Notes: generated by a model not told the origin, from the sequence alone. A DNA stretch of 64,000 nucleotides from Porphyrobacter sp. (GCA_027533455.1 JAPZUC010000002.1:771050-835049), one strand, 5' to 3'. Numbered from the stretch's first letter, positions 28,833-39,418 are shown. A program made the numbers and translations.

Positions 28833-30128
28833 CTAATCGATCAGCAGAAGCGCAGGCGTTTCGATCAGCTTCTTCATGCCCTGAATGAAGCTTGCCGCAT
28901 CATGCCCGTCCACCACGCGGTGATCGCAGGAGATCGAGATATTCATCAGCTTGCGCTTGGCGATTCGCTCGCCGCCCATGCCGTCGGAAACGAACATCGG
29001 TCGCTCGACAATGCGGTTGGGGCCGATGATCGCCACTTCGGGCCGGTTGATGACCGGGGTGGTCGCCACGCCGCCGAGCGGGCCGAGAGAGGTGATAGTA
29101 AGGGTCGAGCCCGAAAGCTCCTCCGAGGTCGCCTTTCCGGTGCGCGCGGCCTCCGCCAGACGCCCGATCTCGCGGGCAAGCTGCCACAGGTTCCTGGCTT
29201 GTGCGTCGCGGATCACCGGGACCATCAGCCCCCCGTCGGTTTGCGCCGCCATGCCGAGGTGCACCGCGCCAAAGCGGGTGACGACGTACGCATCGTCATC
29301 ATAGCGCGCGTTGATCATAGGGAATTGCGGGATGGTCTTGCAGATTGCGGTGATCAGCAGCGGCAGCAGGGTGAGCTTGGGCCGATCTCCGCGCGCTGCA
29401 TTCAACTGGGCCCGCAGCTCTTCGAGATCGGTGACGTCGCACTCTTCGACATAGGTGAAGTGCGGGATGTGACGCTTAGCGGCGGCCATGTTCTGAGCGA
29501 TGCGCTTGCGCAGCCCGATGACCTTGATGGTCTCGTCAGTGCGCGCCTTGCCCGCCGGACCGAATCCGATGCCGGCGTTGTAGGCGAGGAACGCATCGAG
29601 ATCGGCATGGCGCACCCGGCCATCGGCAGCGGGCTTCACCTGCGCAAGGTCGATCCCGAGATCGCGCGCACGCTGGCGCACGGCAGGGGATGCGAGGACC
29701 TTGGCTTCGGCCTTGTTCTCAAGCGCCGAAGGGGGCACTGGCGCGGCAGCGATTGCATCGTCCGCGTCCGAAGCGTCGGGGTTCTCGACCTCGATCCGCT
29801 CGGCCACCTCTTCGGACGTCGGCGCATCGGACATTTTGTCCTCGACCTGCTCGGCGGCGGATTCGGCTTCTTCTGCCGTGGCCTCGCCCTCAACCTCGAT
29901 CACCAGCAACATGGAGCCGATCGCGATGGTATCGCCCACCTCGCCCGCGAGCGTTGTGACAATCCCTGCGACTGGGCTCTCGATATCGATGGTCGCCTTG
30001 TCGGTCATCACGTCGACGAGGTGCTGGTCTTCCTCGACGCGGTCACCGACCTTCACATGCCATTCGACGACTTCCGCCTCGGCCACGCCCTCGCCCACGT
30101 CGGGCATCTTGAAAATGAACTTCGCCAT
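28833..30128 (-). CDS. bkdB: Branched-chain alpha-keto acid dehydrogenase E2 (lipoamide acyltransferase)
   Basis: Lipoyl domain 'VTDKATIDIESP' (DVMTDKATI), E3-binding segment and C-terminal 'ISCDHRVVDGHDAASF'. Confidence 0.88.
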   Translation of the reverse strand: MAKFIFKMPDVGEGVAEAEVVEWHVKVGDRVEEDQHLVDVMTDKATIDIESPVAGIVTTLAGEVGDTIAIGSMLLVIEVEGEATAEEAESAAEQVEDKMSDAPTSEEVAERIEVENPDASDADDAIAAAPVPPSALENKAEAKVLASPAVRQRARDLGIDLAQVKPAADGRVRHADLDAFLAYNAGIGFGPAGKARTDETIKVIGLRKRIAQNMAAAKRHIPHFTYVEECDVTDLEELRAQLNAARGDRPKLTLLPLLITAICKTIPQFPMINARYDDDAYVVTRFGAVHLGMAAQTDGGLMVPVIRDAQARNLWQLAREIGRLAEAARTGKATSEELSGSTLTITSLGPLGGVATTPVINRPEVAIIGPNRIVERPMFVSDGMGGERIAKRKLMNISISCDHRVVDGHDAASFIQGMKKLIETPALLLID

Positions 30129-30133
30129 TGCGG

Positions 30134-31189
30134 TCAGTCCTTGAGAAGCTTGTCGATGGCCTCGCCGATGCGGACGGGACCGGGGAAATAGGCCCATTCG
30201 AGGCTGTGGGGATAGGGTGTGTCGAAGCCGGTGACGCGTTCGACGGGCGCCTCGAGATGGTAGAAACAGCGTTCAGTGACGAGCGCCGAAAGCTCAGCGC
30301 CAAACCCGCTGGTGCGGGTTGCTTCGTGCACGATAAGGCAGCGGCCGGTCTTTTCGACCGAGGCCTCGATCGCCTTGATGTCGAGCGGCACGAGCGTGCG
30401 CAGATCGAGGATTTCGGCATCGACGCCCTTGGACGTGCAGACCGCCTCGGCGACGTGAACCATCGTGCCGTAGGCCAAGACCGTCAGCTGCTCGCCCTCG
30501 CGCACTGTACGCGCCTTGCCGAGGGGGATCTTGTAGTAGCCTTCAGGCACGACAGAATCGGGGTGCTTCTTCCACGGCTCCACCGGCTTGTCGTAATAGC
30601 CGGAGAACGGGCCGTTATAGATGCGCTTGGGCTCGAAGAAGATCACCGGATCATTGTCTTCGATCGCAGAGATCAGCAAGCCCTTGGCGTCGTGAGGGGT
30701 GGCCGGGATCACGGTCTTGAGACCCGCAACATGCGTGAACAATGCCTCGGGGCTCTGGCTGTGGGTCTGGCCGCCGAAGATCCCCCCGCCAAAGGGCGAG
30801 CGCACGGTTATCGGCGCGATGTAATCCCCCGCCGAACGATAACGCAGCCGCGCGGCTTCGCTGATCAGCTGGTCGAGGCCGGGATAGATATAATCGGCAA
30901 ACTGGATTTCCGGCACGGGGCGAAGGCCATAGGCACCCATCCCCACCGCCACGCCGATGATCCCGCATTCGGAGATCGGGGTATCGAACACACGGTTTTT
31001 GCCGTGCTTGGCCTGAAGTCCGGCAGTCGCGCGGAACACGCCGCCGAAATAGCCCACATCCTCGCCCATGATGATCACGTCGGGATCACGCACGAGCATG
31101 ATATCGAGCGCCTCGTTGATCGCCTCGATCATGTTGAGGCGGCGCTCAGCCAGCACAGGCTCGCCCAAGGTTGCAATGTCCTCGCTCAT
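30134..31189 (-). CDS. bkdA2: Alpha-ketoacid dehydrogenase E1 beta subunit
   Basis: 'NMIEAINEALDIMLVRDPDVIIMGEDVGYFGGVFRAT', 'FGGGIFGGQTHSQSPEALFTHVAGLKTVIPATPHDAKGLL'. Confidence 0.9.
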   Translation of the reverse strand: MSEDIATLGEPVLAERRLNMIEAINEALDIMLVRDPDVIIMGEDVGYFGGVFRATAGLQAKHGKNRVFDTPISECGIIGVAVGMGAYGLRPVPEIQFADYIYPGLDQLISEAARLRYRSAGDYIAPITVRSPFGGGIFGGQTHSQSPEALFTHVAGLKTVIPATPHDAKGLLISAIEDNDPVIFFEPKRIYNGPFSGYYDKPVEPWKKHPDSVVPEGYYKIPLGKARTVREGEQLTVLAYGTMVHVAEAVCTSKGVDAEILDLRTLVPLDIKAIEASVEKTGRCLIVHEATRTSGFGAELSALVTERCFYHLEAPVERVTGFDTPYPHSLEWAYFPGPVRIGEAIDKLLKD

Positions 31190-32481
31190 CCGAAGGGCCT
31201 TTCGGTGCCGAACTTGGTGATGCGTTCGCGGATCGCCTGCTCGGCCTGTTCTTCGAGGTGCCAGGGCAGCTCCTCGTAAACGTCCTCGAACATGGTGTGG
31301 AACGGGTGGTGGAGGCCGTGGCCGAGGATGCCGTTCTTCTCGGCCTCCTTGGTGGTGGTCTTGACCTGTTCGGCGCAAGCGAGATCCATCGCCGCCTGCC
31401 GATCCTCGTCCCATTCACCGATGGCGATGAGGTGGTTCTTCAGCCGCGTCACCGGATCACCCAGCGGCCATTCCTCGCGTTCCTGTGCTGAACGGTAACC
31501 GCTCGGGTCGTCCGAGGTGGAGTGCCCTTCGGCACGGTAGGTGAAGTATTCGATCAGCGTCGGCCCATGGTTGCCGCGCGCGCGGTTGGCAGCCCATTCG
31601 GCAGCGGCATAGCAGGCAAGCGCGTCATTGCCGTCGACCCTGAGTGCCGCGATGCCATAGCCCAACCCGCGTGCGGCAAAGGTGGTGCGTTCGGCCCCGG
31701 CGAACCCGCTGAAGCTGCTGATTGCCCACTGGTTGTTGACGACATTGAGAATCACCGGCGCGTTGTAGACGGCGGCAAAGGTGCAGGCGGAATGGAAGTC
31801 GCCCTCGGCGGTTGAGCCTTCGCCCACCCAGCTCGCCGCGATCCGACTGTCGCCGCGCGCGGCGCTCGCCATCGCCCAGCCCACCGCTTGCGGGCATTGC
31901 GTGGCAAGGTTGCCCGAGATCGAGAAAAAGCTGTGCTCTCGGCTAGAATACATGATCGGCAGCTGGCGGCCCTTCAGCTTGTCGGCCTTGTTCGAATAGA
32001 TCTGGTTGATCATGTCGATCAGCGGATAGCCGCGCGCTATCAGGATGCCCTGCTGGCGATAGCTGGGAAACACCATGTCATCGCTCGCGAGCGCCATTGC
32101 GGGCGCAATCGAGGTCGCCTCCTCGCCGGTGCACTTCATGTAGAAGCTGGTCTTGCCCTGCCGCTGGCCTCGGAACATCCGCTCATCGAAGGCGCGCACC
32201 AGCGCCATGTGGCCGAGCATCGCGCGCAAGGTGTCAGGGCTGAGCCGCGGGTTCCATGGGCCATGAGCCTGATTGTCGTCCCCCAGCACCCGCACCATCC
32301 CATAGGCAAGGCCCGCCATCTGCGAGGGGTGGATGCCCTCATCCGGGCGCGGCTGGTCGCCGGGGTTACCGATATCGATATGCGAGAAATCGGCCTTGTC
32401 GCCCGGGCGATATCTAGGCTCGGGCACGTGCAGCGAAAGCGCCGGGCGGTTGGTCTCTCCCGGTTTGGCTGGATCGGCCAT
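31186..32481 (-). CDS. bkdA1: Alpha-ketoacid dehydrogenase E1 alpha subunit
   Basis: 'GKTSFYMKCTGEEATSIAPAMALASDDMVFPSYRQQGILIARG', 'WVGEGSTAEGDFHSACTFAAVYNAPVILNVVNNQWAIS'. Confidence 0.92.
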   Translation of the reverse strand: MADPAKPGETNRPALSLHVPEPRYRPGDKADFSHIDIGNPGDQPRPDEGIHPSQMAGLAYGMVRVLGDDNQAHGPWNPRLSPDTLRAMLGHMALVRAFDERMFRGQRQGKTSFYMKCTGEEATSIAPAMALASDDMVFPSYRQQGILIARGYPLIDMINQIYSNKADKLKGRQLPIMYSSREHSFFSISGNLATQCPQAVGWAMASAARGDSRIAASWVGEGSTAEGDFHSACTFAAVYNAPVILNVVNNQWAISSFSGFAGAERTTFAARGLGYGIAALRVDGNDALACYAAAEWAANRARGNHGPTLIEYFTYRAEGHSTSDDPSGYRSAQEREEWPLGDPVTRLKNHLIAIGEWDEDRQAAMDLACAEQVKTTTKEAEKNGILGHGLHHPFHTMFEDVYEELPWHLEEQAEQAIRERITKFGTERPFG

Positions 32482-32593
32482 CTGACACGCTCTCCCGTTG
32501 ATGATGCACGCCCGGAGCGGGTGTGATCATTGCTTGCTTACGTATTTTTATTTCAACGGCAGGAAGCGGTCAAGCTAGGGGTGCCTCCAAGGA

Positions 32594-33562
32594 TCAAACC
32601 GCAACAGGTGCGCTGATCGGGGGCAGCGGGGCGTAATCATGCATCACGAAATCCTCGATCTCGTAGTCGAAAATTGTTTCGGGCCGGCGCCTGATCTCAA
32701 GCCTGGGGCGACCCTGTGGCTGGCGGGCAAGCTGTTCCTCGATCAGATGCGCGTGGTTGAGATAGAGGTGCACATCGCCCCCCATCCACACCAGCTCGCC
32801 CGGCTCCATGCCGACCTGCTGCGCGATCATGCGCGTCAGCAGCGCCGCCGACCACAGATTGAACGGCAGGCCGAGCGCGACATCGCAGCTGCGCTGATAG
32901 AGCAGGCAGTTGAGCCGCGCATTCTCCCCCTCCCCCGCGACGTGGAACTGGTAGGTCTTGTGGCACGGCGGCAGAGCCATCCGGTCCAGCTCGGCAACGT
33001 TCCAGCCCTCTATGATATGGCGGCGGCTGTCGGGGCTGGTGCGCAGGGATTCGATCACAGCGGCGACCTGGTTGATCCCCTCGCCCTTTTCGTAGAGCCC
33101 GTCCGGGCGGTAGCGGTAGGTCGGCCAATTGACCCACTGCTTGCCATAGACCGGCCCGAGATCGCCCCAACGGCGGGCAAAGGCCTCGTCATCGGCGATT
33201 CGCTGGACGAAATCGTCAAGCGCGATTTGTTCACCTGTCTCGCGAACATAATTCGCGTGCGGCCACTCGTTCCAGATCTTCACGCCCTGCAACACCAGCG
33301 GGCGGATGTTGGTCTCGCCCGTCAGGAACCACAACAACTCGCGGGTCGCGGTCTTCCAATAAACGCGCTTGGTCGTGAGCAGCGGCATCGCGCCCCCGCC
33401 AAGGTCGAATCGCAGCACCGCCCCGCACACCGAACGCGTGCCGATGCCAGTGCGGTCGATCCGCTCGCTGCCGGTCTCCCAGATCTGCCGCATCAGATCG
33501 AGATATTGCTGTTCGGGATGGACTTCCGCCGAAGGGGAAAGGGGAATCGGTGCGCTCGCCAT
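32594..33562 (-). CDS. thyA: Thymidylate synthase
   Basis: 'LDLMRQIWETGSERIDRTGIGTRSVCGAVLRFDL', 'LPPCHKTYQFHV', 'LLYQRSCDVALGLPFN'. Confidence 0.95.
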   Translation of the reverse strand: MASAPIPLSPSAEVHPEQQYLDLMRQIWETGSERIDRTGIGTRSVCGAVLRFDLGGGAMPLLTTKRVYWKTATRELLWFLTGETNIRPLVLQGVKIWNEWPHANYVRETGEQIALDDFVQRIADDEAFARRWGDLGPVYGKQWVNWPTYRYRPDGLYEKGEGINQVAAVIESLRTSPDSRRHIIEGWNVAELDRMALPPCHKTYQFHVAGEGENARLNCLLYQRSCDVALGLPFNLWSAALLTRMIAQQVGMEPGELVWMGGDVHLYLNHAHLIEEQLARQPQGRPRLEIRRRPETIFDYEIEDFVMHDYAPLPPISAPVAV

Positions 33563-33673
33563 GGCGGCGACTATAGGCCGTAATTGCCCGCTTGCCACTG
33601 TGCTCATCCACACCTATAGGGCGCGCCTTGCCTCGATCCACGGGGGCTTTTGCACCTGTGGAGCCGACACGGT

Positions 33674-33750
33674 CGGGGAGTAGCTCAGCCTGGTAGAGCA
33701 CTGTCTTCGGGAGGCAGGGGCCGGAGGTTCGAATCCTCTCTCCCCGACCA
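33674..33750 (+). tRNA. tRNA-Pro (CGG)
   Basis: cggggagtagctcagcctggtagagcactgtcttcgggaggcaggggccggaggttcgaatcctctctccccgacca; 7-bp acceptor, anticodon CGG. Confidence 0.95.
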
Positions 33751-33784
33751 ATTCGGCCCAATCGGCCCCAACCCCATCCATTAG

Positions 33785-34351
33785 GTCGCTCTGCTGTTCT
33801 TCCTTCCGCTGTTCGCTCTTATCGCGATGGCGATCAAAATTGCGGACCCCGGCCCCGTCTTCTTCCGCCATCGTCGCGTCGGCTTGGGCGGGAAGACCTT
33901 CGGCTGCTGGAAGTTCCGCTCGATGGTGGTCGACGCCGAAGCGCGGCTCGAGAAGATTCTCGTAAGCAACCCCTTGGCAGCCCGCGAATGGGCCGAGCAC
34001 CAGAAATTGACGGATGATCCGCGGGTCACACCGCTCGGCAACTTCCTGCGCCGCTCGAGCCTCGACGAACTCCCGCAGCTCTTCAACGTTCTGATGGGCG
34101 AAATGAGTATCGTTGGCCCGCGCCCGATCGTGGAGACCGAGGCTGCACGCTATGGCCAGCATTTCGCACTCTATTGCCTCGTGCGCCCCGGCATCACCGG
34201 GCTCTGGCAGATTTCGGGCCGAAGCGACATCCACTACTTCAAGCGGGTGTTGCTTGATGTGCGCTATGTCAGCAGCCGCTCCATGCTGCGCGATATCAAG
34301 ATCATCATGCTGACCGTGCCGAGCGTGCTTGCCGCGCGCGGATCACGCTGA
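33785..34351 (+). pseudogene. 5'-truncated sugar transferase (ExoY/undecaprenyl-phosphate sugar phosphotransferase type)
   Basis: In-frame coding similarity starts right after a TAG: VALLFFLPLFALIAMAIKIADPGPVFFRHRRVGLGGKTFGCWKFRSMVVDAE...; the conserved start and first part of the family domain are missing, 34 bp after tRNA-Pro. Confidence 0.7.
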
Positions 34352-34356
34352 CCGCA

Positions 34357-36162
34357 TCAAGCCGGTTCGATCCGCCAGCGCCGCTCGCCAAACCACAGCG
34401 CTGCACTTACAGTAAGCCATCCGAGCAACCAGGGCCAGGCCGGACCCTGCCTGTCGGGCACATCACGGGTGGTGACCGCGATATTCTGGCTGGCAACCCA
34501 ACGCGTTGTTGCTTCGCCCGTTTCCCTTGCCTGCGAGGCGAGTAGTGCATCGGCTGGCAAGACGGCGATGGGATATGTTTCCTCGCCATCCTTACCGGGC
34601 TGGATGATGACATGGACGCCATCGTGCAGCGGCCAATAGGCAGCACAGCCACGCGGCCCCGCCTCGGGATCTATTGCGAGCGGCACTTCATTTCCGGCGG
34701 GCGCACGCACCTGCGGCGATCCGGCCAGGCCGCAAAGAGCGGCACGCTCGCCCGCGATCAGCAGCGACCGCACCTCCGGCCGGAATACGCGAGCGGGACG
34801 CGCCACCGCGCTCACCATCTCGCTCCACCATTGGTAATAGCGGTCGGACTGCCCGCCGAGGACGAGCGCGAAGCTGTTGGCAAGCGTCCACAGCCCTGCC
34901 CTGCCCTGCCCGCGTTGCTGCCATCCGGCGAGCATAGCGCCGTCGGCATCAAGCACGGTGGGCACGAAATCCGCACCCGCCTTCACTGCCCAGCGGCCCA
35001 GATCGGGCGCGGGATCTTCCAGCAAATTAGTGTCGGGCGGAATGTCTCCAGCAGCAGGCCCGCGCCGTATTGCCAGTGCCTCGGCATCCTCGGCCAGCGG
35101 GGCGTGCGCCACTTCGGCAACATCGCTCCCGCCCTCGACCGTCAGCCCAAGCGCGCGCCAGCTTTCGCGGCTGCCGACGGTGGCGGGGCCGGTCATCCGC
35201 AACACCACGCCCAACCCGCCTGCGACCGCCTGCGCAAGCGCCGAGCGCGATCGGCTGCCCAATGCGGCAAGCGTGCGGTCGTCGATGATCACAGCATCCA
35301 GCTCGCGTAGACTTGCAGCGTCGAGCCGAACTTCGGCATCGCCCAGATCGACACCGCCGCCTGCTTCGAGGCGGCTCTGAAGCGCGATGCCGGAGTCTTC
35401 TGCCCAGCGCCGCAGATATTTTGCTTCCGGCGAGGGTGCGCCGATCAGAAGCACGCGCAAGGGCTCCGGCTCGGCCAGAGTACGTAGCGGCACGGGCGTG
35501 TCGGAGACGATGGCCCCGTCGCGCCCGCGCAGCCGCAGCGTGAACAGCGCAAGACCCGGCGCGCGGGCTGCCGCGCCGAGGGTGAAGACACCCTCCGGCC
35601 CGATCACCCGCCGGTCCACCCGCGCGCCCGAAGGGTCGAGCAATTCGGCCGCGCCGCCTTCAAGCCGCGCAGCCTCGCCGCCGAGAGCGAATACCGCACC
35701 TGCGGGCGTATCGGCGGACGGATCGAGCCTGATGAGACCGAGCGGGGTCGGCAGCGGCGTAAAACTCGCCGGGATGCCCGCTGCCATGTCGCGGTCACGC
35801 GCGGTGAGGCCCCGGCCCAGAATGCGGATCGCAGCCACGCGGGTGTGGCGGCGCAGCGCGGTGGCGAGATCGGGCACCCGATCGGCCTCCGCAAGACGCG
35901 GCGCTTCGGGTAGCGCGATCAGGCGCTCGCCCCGGCCTGCCTTGGTGCTCGCTGGCGTTTCAGCCGTAGCGACCAGCAACGTCTCGCCGCCAACCGGCAG
36001 CAGCGGGGGGAACAGCGTAAGATAGAGCAGTCCGCCGCACGCCAGCGTCAGCAGCGCAAGCGCGGCAGCCCGCGCATCCCGGCGCATCAGCAGCAGGCGC
36101 ATGGCTCCTGCCAGTGCGCCGGTGGCGATCAGGACCGCAGCAAGAGTCTCGGGCGCCGGCAT
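34357..36162 (-). CDS. Membrane protein with GATase1-like domain, MoxR cluster member
   Basis: N-terminal TM segments, 'LRVLLIGAPSPEAKYLRRWAEDSGIAL...DAVIIDDRTLAAL', C-terminal TM; ATG overlaps the DUF4175 gene stop (TGATG). Confidence 0.7.
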   Translation of the reverse strand: MPAPETLAAVLIATGALAGAMRLLLMRRDARAAALALLTLACGGLLYLTLFPPLLPVGGETLLVATAETPASTKAGRGERLIALPEAPRLAEADRVPDLATALRRHTRVAAIRILGRGLTARDRDMAAGIPASFTPLPTPLGLIRLDPSADTPAGAVFALGGEAARLEGGAAELLDPSGARVDRRVIGPEGVFTLGAAARAPGLALFTLRLRGRDGAIVSDTPVPLRTLAEPEPLRVLLIGAPSPEAKYLRRWAEDSGIALQSRLEAGGGVDLGDAEVRLDAASLRELDAVIIDDRTLAALGSRSRSALAQAVAGGLGVVLRMTGPATVGSRESWRALGLTVEGGSDVAEVAHAPLAEDAEALAIRRGPAAGDIPPDTNLLEDPAPDLGRWAVKAGADFVPTVLDADGAMLAGWQQRGQGRAGLWTLANSFALVLGGQSDRYYQWWSEMVSAVARPARVFRPEVRSLLIAGERAALCGLAGSPQVRAPAGNEVPLAIDPEAGPRGCAAYWPLHDGVHVIIQPGKDGEETYPIAVLPADALLASQARETGEATTRWVASQNIAVTTRDVPDRQGPAWPWLLGWLTVSAALWFGERRWRIEPA

Positions 36163-38279
36163 CACCGCAAGGAACCCGTGTATCGGCGGCCCATTTCGCC
36201 GCCATCGGGCCGCCGCCGCACCTGCGCTGGCGGGCGGGTAAGGACGCTCCACAATTGCGCACGCAGCTTTTCGCGCGCTGCCCGCGATCCGGGCGCGCTG
36301 CGCAGCCCGTCAATCGCGGCCAGCACCGCCAGCGGATCGCGCAGCCGCGCGCTATTGCCGCGCACCCAGCGATCGAGCCCACCCAGATCGATCGTCCCCG
36401 CCGCCGCCAGCGCCCGCCATGCCGTCGCCGGCACAGCATCCTCGATGGCAAAGGGCGTGAGCGCCGCGCCGCGCCCGACAATTCCTTCGCGCTTGCCGGT
36501 CATGCGCCGCGCCATATCGACCGGCGGCAGCTGCGTGCCGACGCGCGGCAGGTAGATGCGCGTCGCCTGCTGGATGCGCTTGATATAATCGAGCGCCTTG
36601 TTCTCGAATGGGAGCGCAGCCTCGGGCTTGCCGGTGCGCAAGTTGACCTCCGCCTCCCACATCGCATCGAGTGCGAGCTTGAGCAGTGCGCGCGTGTCGG
36701 GATCGAGCAGTGTCGCAGCTTCGCTCTCGTCATGGGTATGGCCGAATTCGGCAAGGACATTGCCCATCCCGCCGAACAGCGGGTTTTCCGGCGCTTCTCC
36801 GTGATCGTGGCCGTCACCGTCGTAATGATCCGGCTCTGCGGGTGCGTCCTCATCCTTGTCGGAGGTCGGGAGCGGGGGCTTGGGGGTGTCCTCGGCCTCC
36901 ATCCCCATGAACTGGCCATAGCGCAGACGCAGCAGACGCTGATCGACGCCAATTGTGTCGGATCGGACAAGGAAGTCGTCGGCAGACAGGCTGCGGCGCT
37001 GTTTGATCAGCGCCTCGGTGTCGATGATCACCTGCCGCTGGCTGCGGAAATAGGCGGGCATCTGCTGCTTGGCCATGAGATCGAGCCCCTCGACCTCCTT
37101 GGGGCGCGGCGGCGGGAAGCGCAGGATGACACCGGGGCCGCGCACCAACTGCGGGCCGGGCGAACGGGTGTCGGCGACGGTCAGCTGCACCACCAGATCG
37201 CTTCCTGGCTGGAGGCCATACCCGCCGAGCGCAAGGTCGATCGTAAAGCGACGGCGGCGCGGATCGCCCTTCCCCGTGACGCTGATGCTGCGCTCCGAAA
37301 AGCGCACGTTCTCGCCTTCGCCAATGGCCGTGGTGATGGTCGCGCGGGCGAGGCTGTCGACAGCGTAATCATCCGCCGCCTCGAACACCACGCGCCAGCT
37401 GCGCTGCCCGGGCGTCATGGTGGCAAGGCCCGAGGCCGGCTCGACCACACGCACCTGCGGGGGCTCGTCGGCGACAGGTTCAAGCCGGTAGGCGGGCTGC
37501 TGGGCGCGCATGCCTTCTGCCGTGACGCGGTAGAGCGACGGGATGTCGAGCCGGAGCGCCCCCTTCCAGCCCTCGCCAGTGCGAGCAAGCGGGATCGCCT
37601 GACCGCCGACCAACTGCACCACTGCAGCGCATGGCTGGGGATCGAAGCCGAAGGTCCACTCGATGCGCGAACCCTGCGGGGCGCGGATGTCGAGGCTGTC
37701 GGCATAGCGGGGCGGCAGGCCGGTATAGGTGGGCGGGATGATGCGCACGCGCTGGCCGGTGAGGCCCGGCTCGCCCGGCGCGGCGGCGGCGCTATCGGCG
37801 GCGGCGGGGGCAAGCGGCGGCGCGGTTTGCTCGCGTGCCTGCCAAACGAGGATCGCCGCCAGCGCCGCAGCGCCAAGAACCCAGGCCATCGCAATGCGCC
37901 GCTGCGACCAGCCATCGGCAAGGCTCGCCGGATCGATGGCCGCAACGCGCGCGGCAATGCGCTCGGCTTGCAGGCGCTCCATCGGGGCGAGGTCAGAAGC
38001 GGTGAAGACCAGCGCGGCGCTGTCTTCAAGGCTCGCCTCGCGCGCGTTGAGGCGGCGCACTAGCCACTCGCGGTCGAGGCACCGGGTGACGTGGCGCGCG
38101 GCCAATGCGAGCGCGAGTCCTCCGCACGCCAGCATAACTGCAGCGAGCAAGGGGCCGCTATTGGCAAGGCCAAGCGCCGCCAAGACCAGCACCAGCGGCG
38201 TCCACACCAATACGCGGTCCGTAGCCGCGCGGCGACGGGCGGGGGCGATCCAGTCGGTGAAGTCGGCGATGGAGCTCAC
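36162..38279 (-). CDS. DUF4175/TIGR02302-like membrane protein
   Basis: Large protein with N-terminal TM pair, long extracytoplasmic region, within a MoxR-DUF58-BatA cluster. Confidence 0.7.
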   Translation of the reverse strand: MSSIADFTDWIAPARRRAATDRVLVWTPLVLVLAALGLANSGPLLAAVMLACGGLALALAARHVTRCLDREWLVRRLNAREASLEDSAALVFTASDLAPMERLQAERIAARVAAIDPASLADGWSQRRIAMAWVLGAAALAAILVWQAREQTAPPLAPAAADSAAAAPGEPGLTGQRVRIIPPTYTGLPPRYADSLDIRAPQGSRIEWTFGFDPQPCAAVVQLVGGQAIPLARTGEGWKGALRLDIPSLYRVTAEGMRAQQPAYRLEPVADEPPQVRVVEPASGLATMTPGQRSWRVVFEAADDYAVDSLARATITTAIGEGENVRFSERSISVTGKGDPRRRRFTIDLALGGYGLQPGSDLVVQLTVADTRSPGPQLVRGPGVILRFPPPRPKEVEGLDLMAKQQMPAYFRSQRQVIIDTEALIKQRRSLSADDFLVRSDTIGVDQRLLRLRYGQFMGMEAEDTPKPPLPTSDKDEDAPAEPDHYDGDGHDHGEAPENPLFGGMGNVLAEFGHTHDESEAATLLDPDTRALLKLALDAMWEAEVNLRTGKPEAALPFENKALDYIKRIQQATRIYLPRVGTQLPPVDMARRMTGKREGIVGRGAALTPFAIEDAVPATAWRALAAAGTIDLGGLDRWVRGNSARLRDPLAVLAAIDGLRSAPGSRAAREKLRAQLWSVLTRPPAQVRRRPDGGEMGRRYTGSLR

Positions 38280-39418
38280 GCCGCAAACCTCCGCCTGCGG
38301 GTCGCCAGAAGTCGTTCGGCGAGGAACAACGCGGCGATTGCTGCAGCGAGCCAGTTGGACACCTCGAGGGGCGGCAGCGTAAAGGGCGTGGCGCCTGCCA
38401 CAGGCGCGAAAGCCGGAGCGCTCACCCGCGCGGGCGGCGGCGCGGGGGGCGTCACGAGTTCGCGCAAGGTGGCAGGAAAGCCGCCCGAAAGCAGGTCGGG
38501 CATGGCCGCTGGAGCAAGCGGGCGGGTGAGGCGCAGCAGGCGCCCCTTCCCCATCACTCCGCCCTCGACCAGCGTGCCGCCGGTCTCATCGCGCCACAGC
38601 GGTGCGGTGGCTGCGGGCATAACGACTTCGGCGGCGGAGCCCAGCAGCGCGGTGCCGCCTGCGCTCACCCAGTCGGTGAGGGACGGGGGAACGCGGCCGG
38701 GCTTGAGCCAGACCAGCACGGTGCCGCGCGGCGGAAGATCACTCGCGGTCGAGGCATCGAATTTTGGCAGATCACTCCACGCTGCCGAAGCCGCGCGCAA
38801 ATAACGCACCCCGCCGCCCTGCCCCTCGGCATAGCGCACGGCCAGCGCGGGTGCGGCGGGTGGTGCAGGAGTGCGAGCCTCAGCAGGACCCTCGACAACG
38901 CGCCATGTCACCTTGCGCGTCAGACGCAGCGGCTCGGCGTCGACGCCATCAAGGACCGGGGGGACGAGGATCGTCAGCGCGGCGCCCATTGGCAGTTCAG
39001 CATCATACTGGCGGATCAGGCTGGAGACGGGGGCCCGGGCGGACGGGCGAGCCTCTCCCACTCGAGGAAATCCCGGCGCGATCCAGCGCAGCTCGGCATC
39101 CGGCCCCGCTGCGTTGCGCGCGGCCTCAGCATCAACTCCGGTTGCGGCGAGCACCCTAGCGCCCTCGCCTTCCCAGCCCAGCATAGCCGGCCGCGCCAAC
39201 AGCAGAGCCAGCAGTGCCACGATCAGCAGCCGCAGCATCAGCAGCAGCCACTCGTCGAACCGCAGGCGGCTGCGCGGACGAGGCTGCGCGTCGAGCCAGC
39301 GCAGCGCGGCGAAATCGAGTGGCACCTCCTCGGTGCGGCGGCGAATGTGGATCACCAGCGGAATGATCAGCGCCGCCAGCGCGGCAAGGCCCAGCGGGGC
39401 CAGCAGCAGCGGTGTCAT
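38276..39418 (-). CDS. BatA-like (aerotolerance regulator N-terminal) membrane protein
   Basis: 'LLLAPLGLAALAALIIPLVIHIRRRTEEVPLDFAALRWLDAQPRPRSRLRFDEWLLLMLRLLIVALLALLLARPAM' is the BatA N-terminal signature. Confidence 0.85.
   Translation of the reverse strand: MTPLLLAPLGLAALAALIIPLVIHIRRRTEEVPLDFAALRWLDAQPRPRSRLRFDEWLLLMLRLLIVALLALLLARPAMLGWEGEGARVLAATGVDAEAARNAAGPDAELRWIAPGFPRVGEARPSARAPVSSLIRQYDAELPMGAALTILVPPVLDGVDAEPLRLTRKVTWRVVEGPAEARTPAPPAAPALAVRYAEGQGGGVRYLRAASAAWSDLPKFDASTASDLPPRGTVLVWLKPGRVPPSLTDWVSAGGTALLGSAAEVVMPAATAPLWRDETGGTLVEGGVMGKGRLLRLTRPLAPAAMPDLLSGGFPATLRELVTPPAPPPARVSAPAFAPVAGATPFTLPPLEVSNWLAAAIAALFLAERLLATRRRRFAA

Noticed and set aside
36114-38063. 649-aa plus-strand ORF
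   Set aside because: Antisense to the DUF4175 gene; Arg/Ala/Gly-rich with no recognisable domain.
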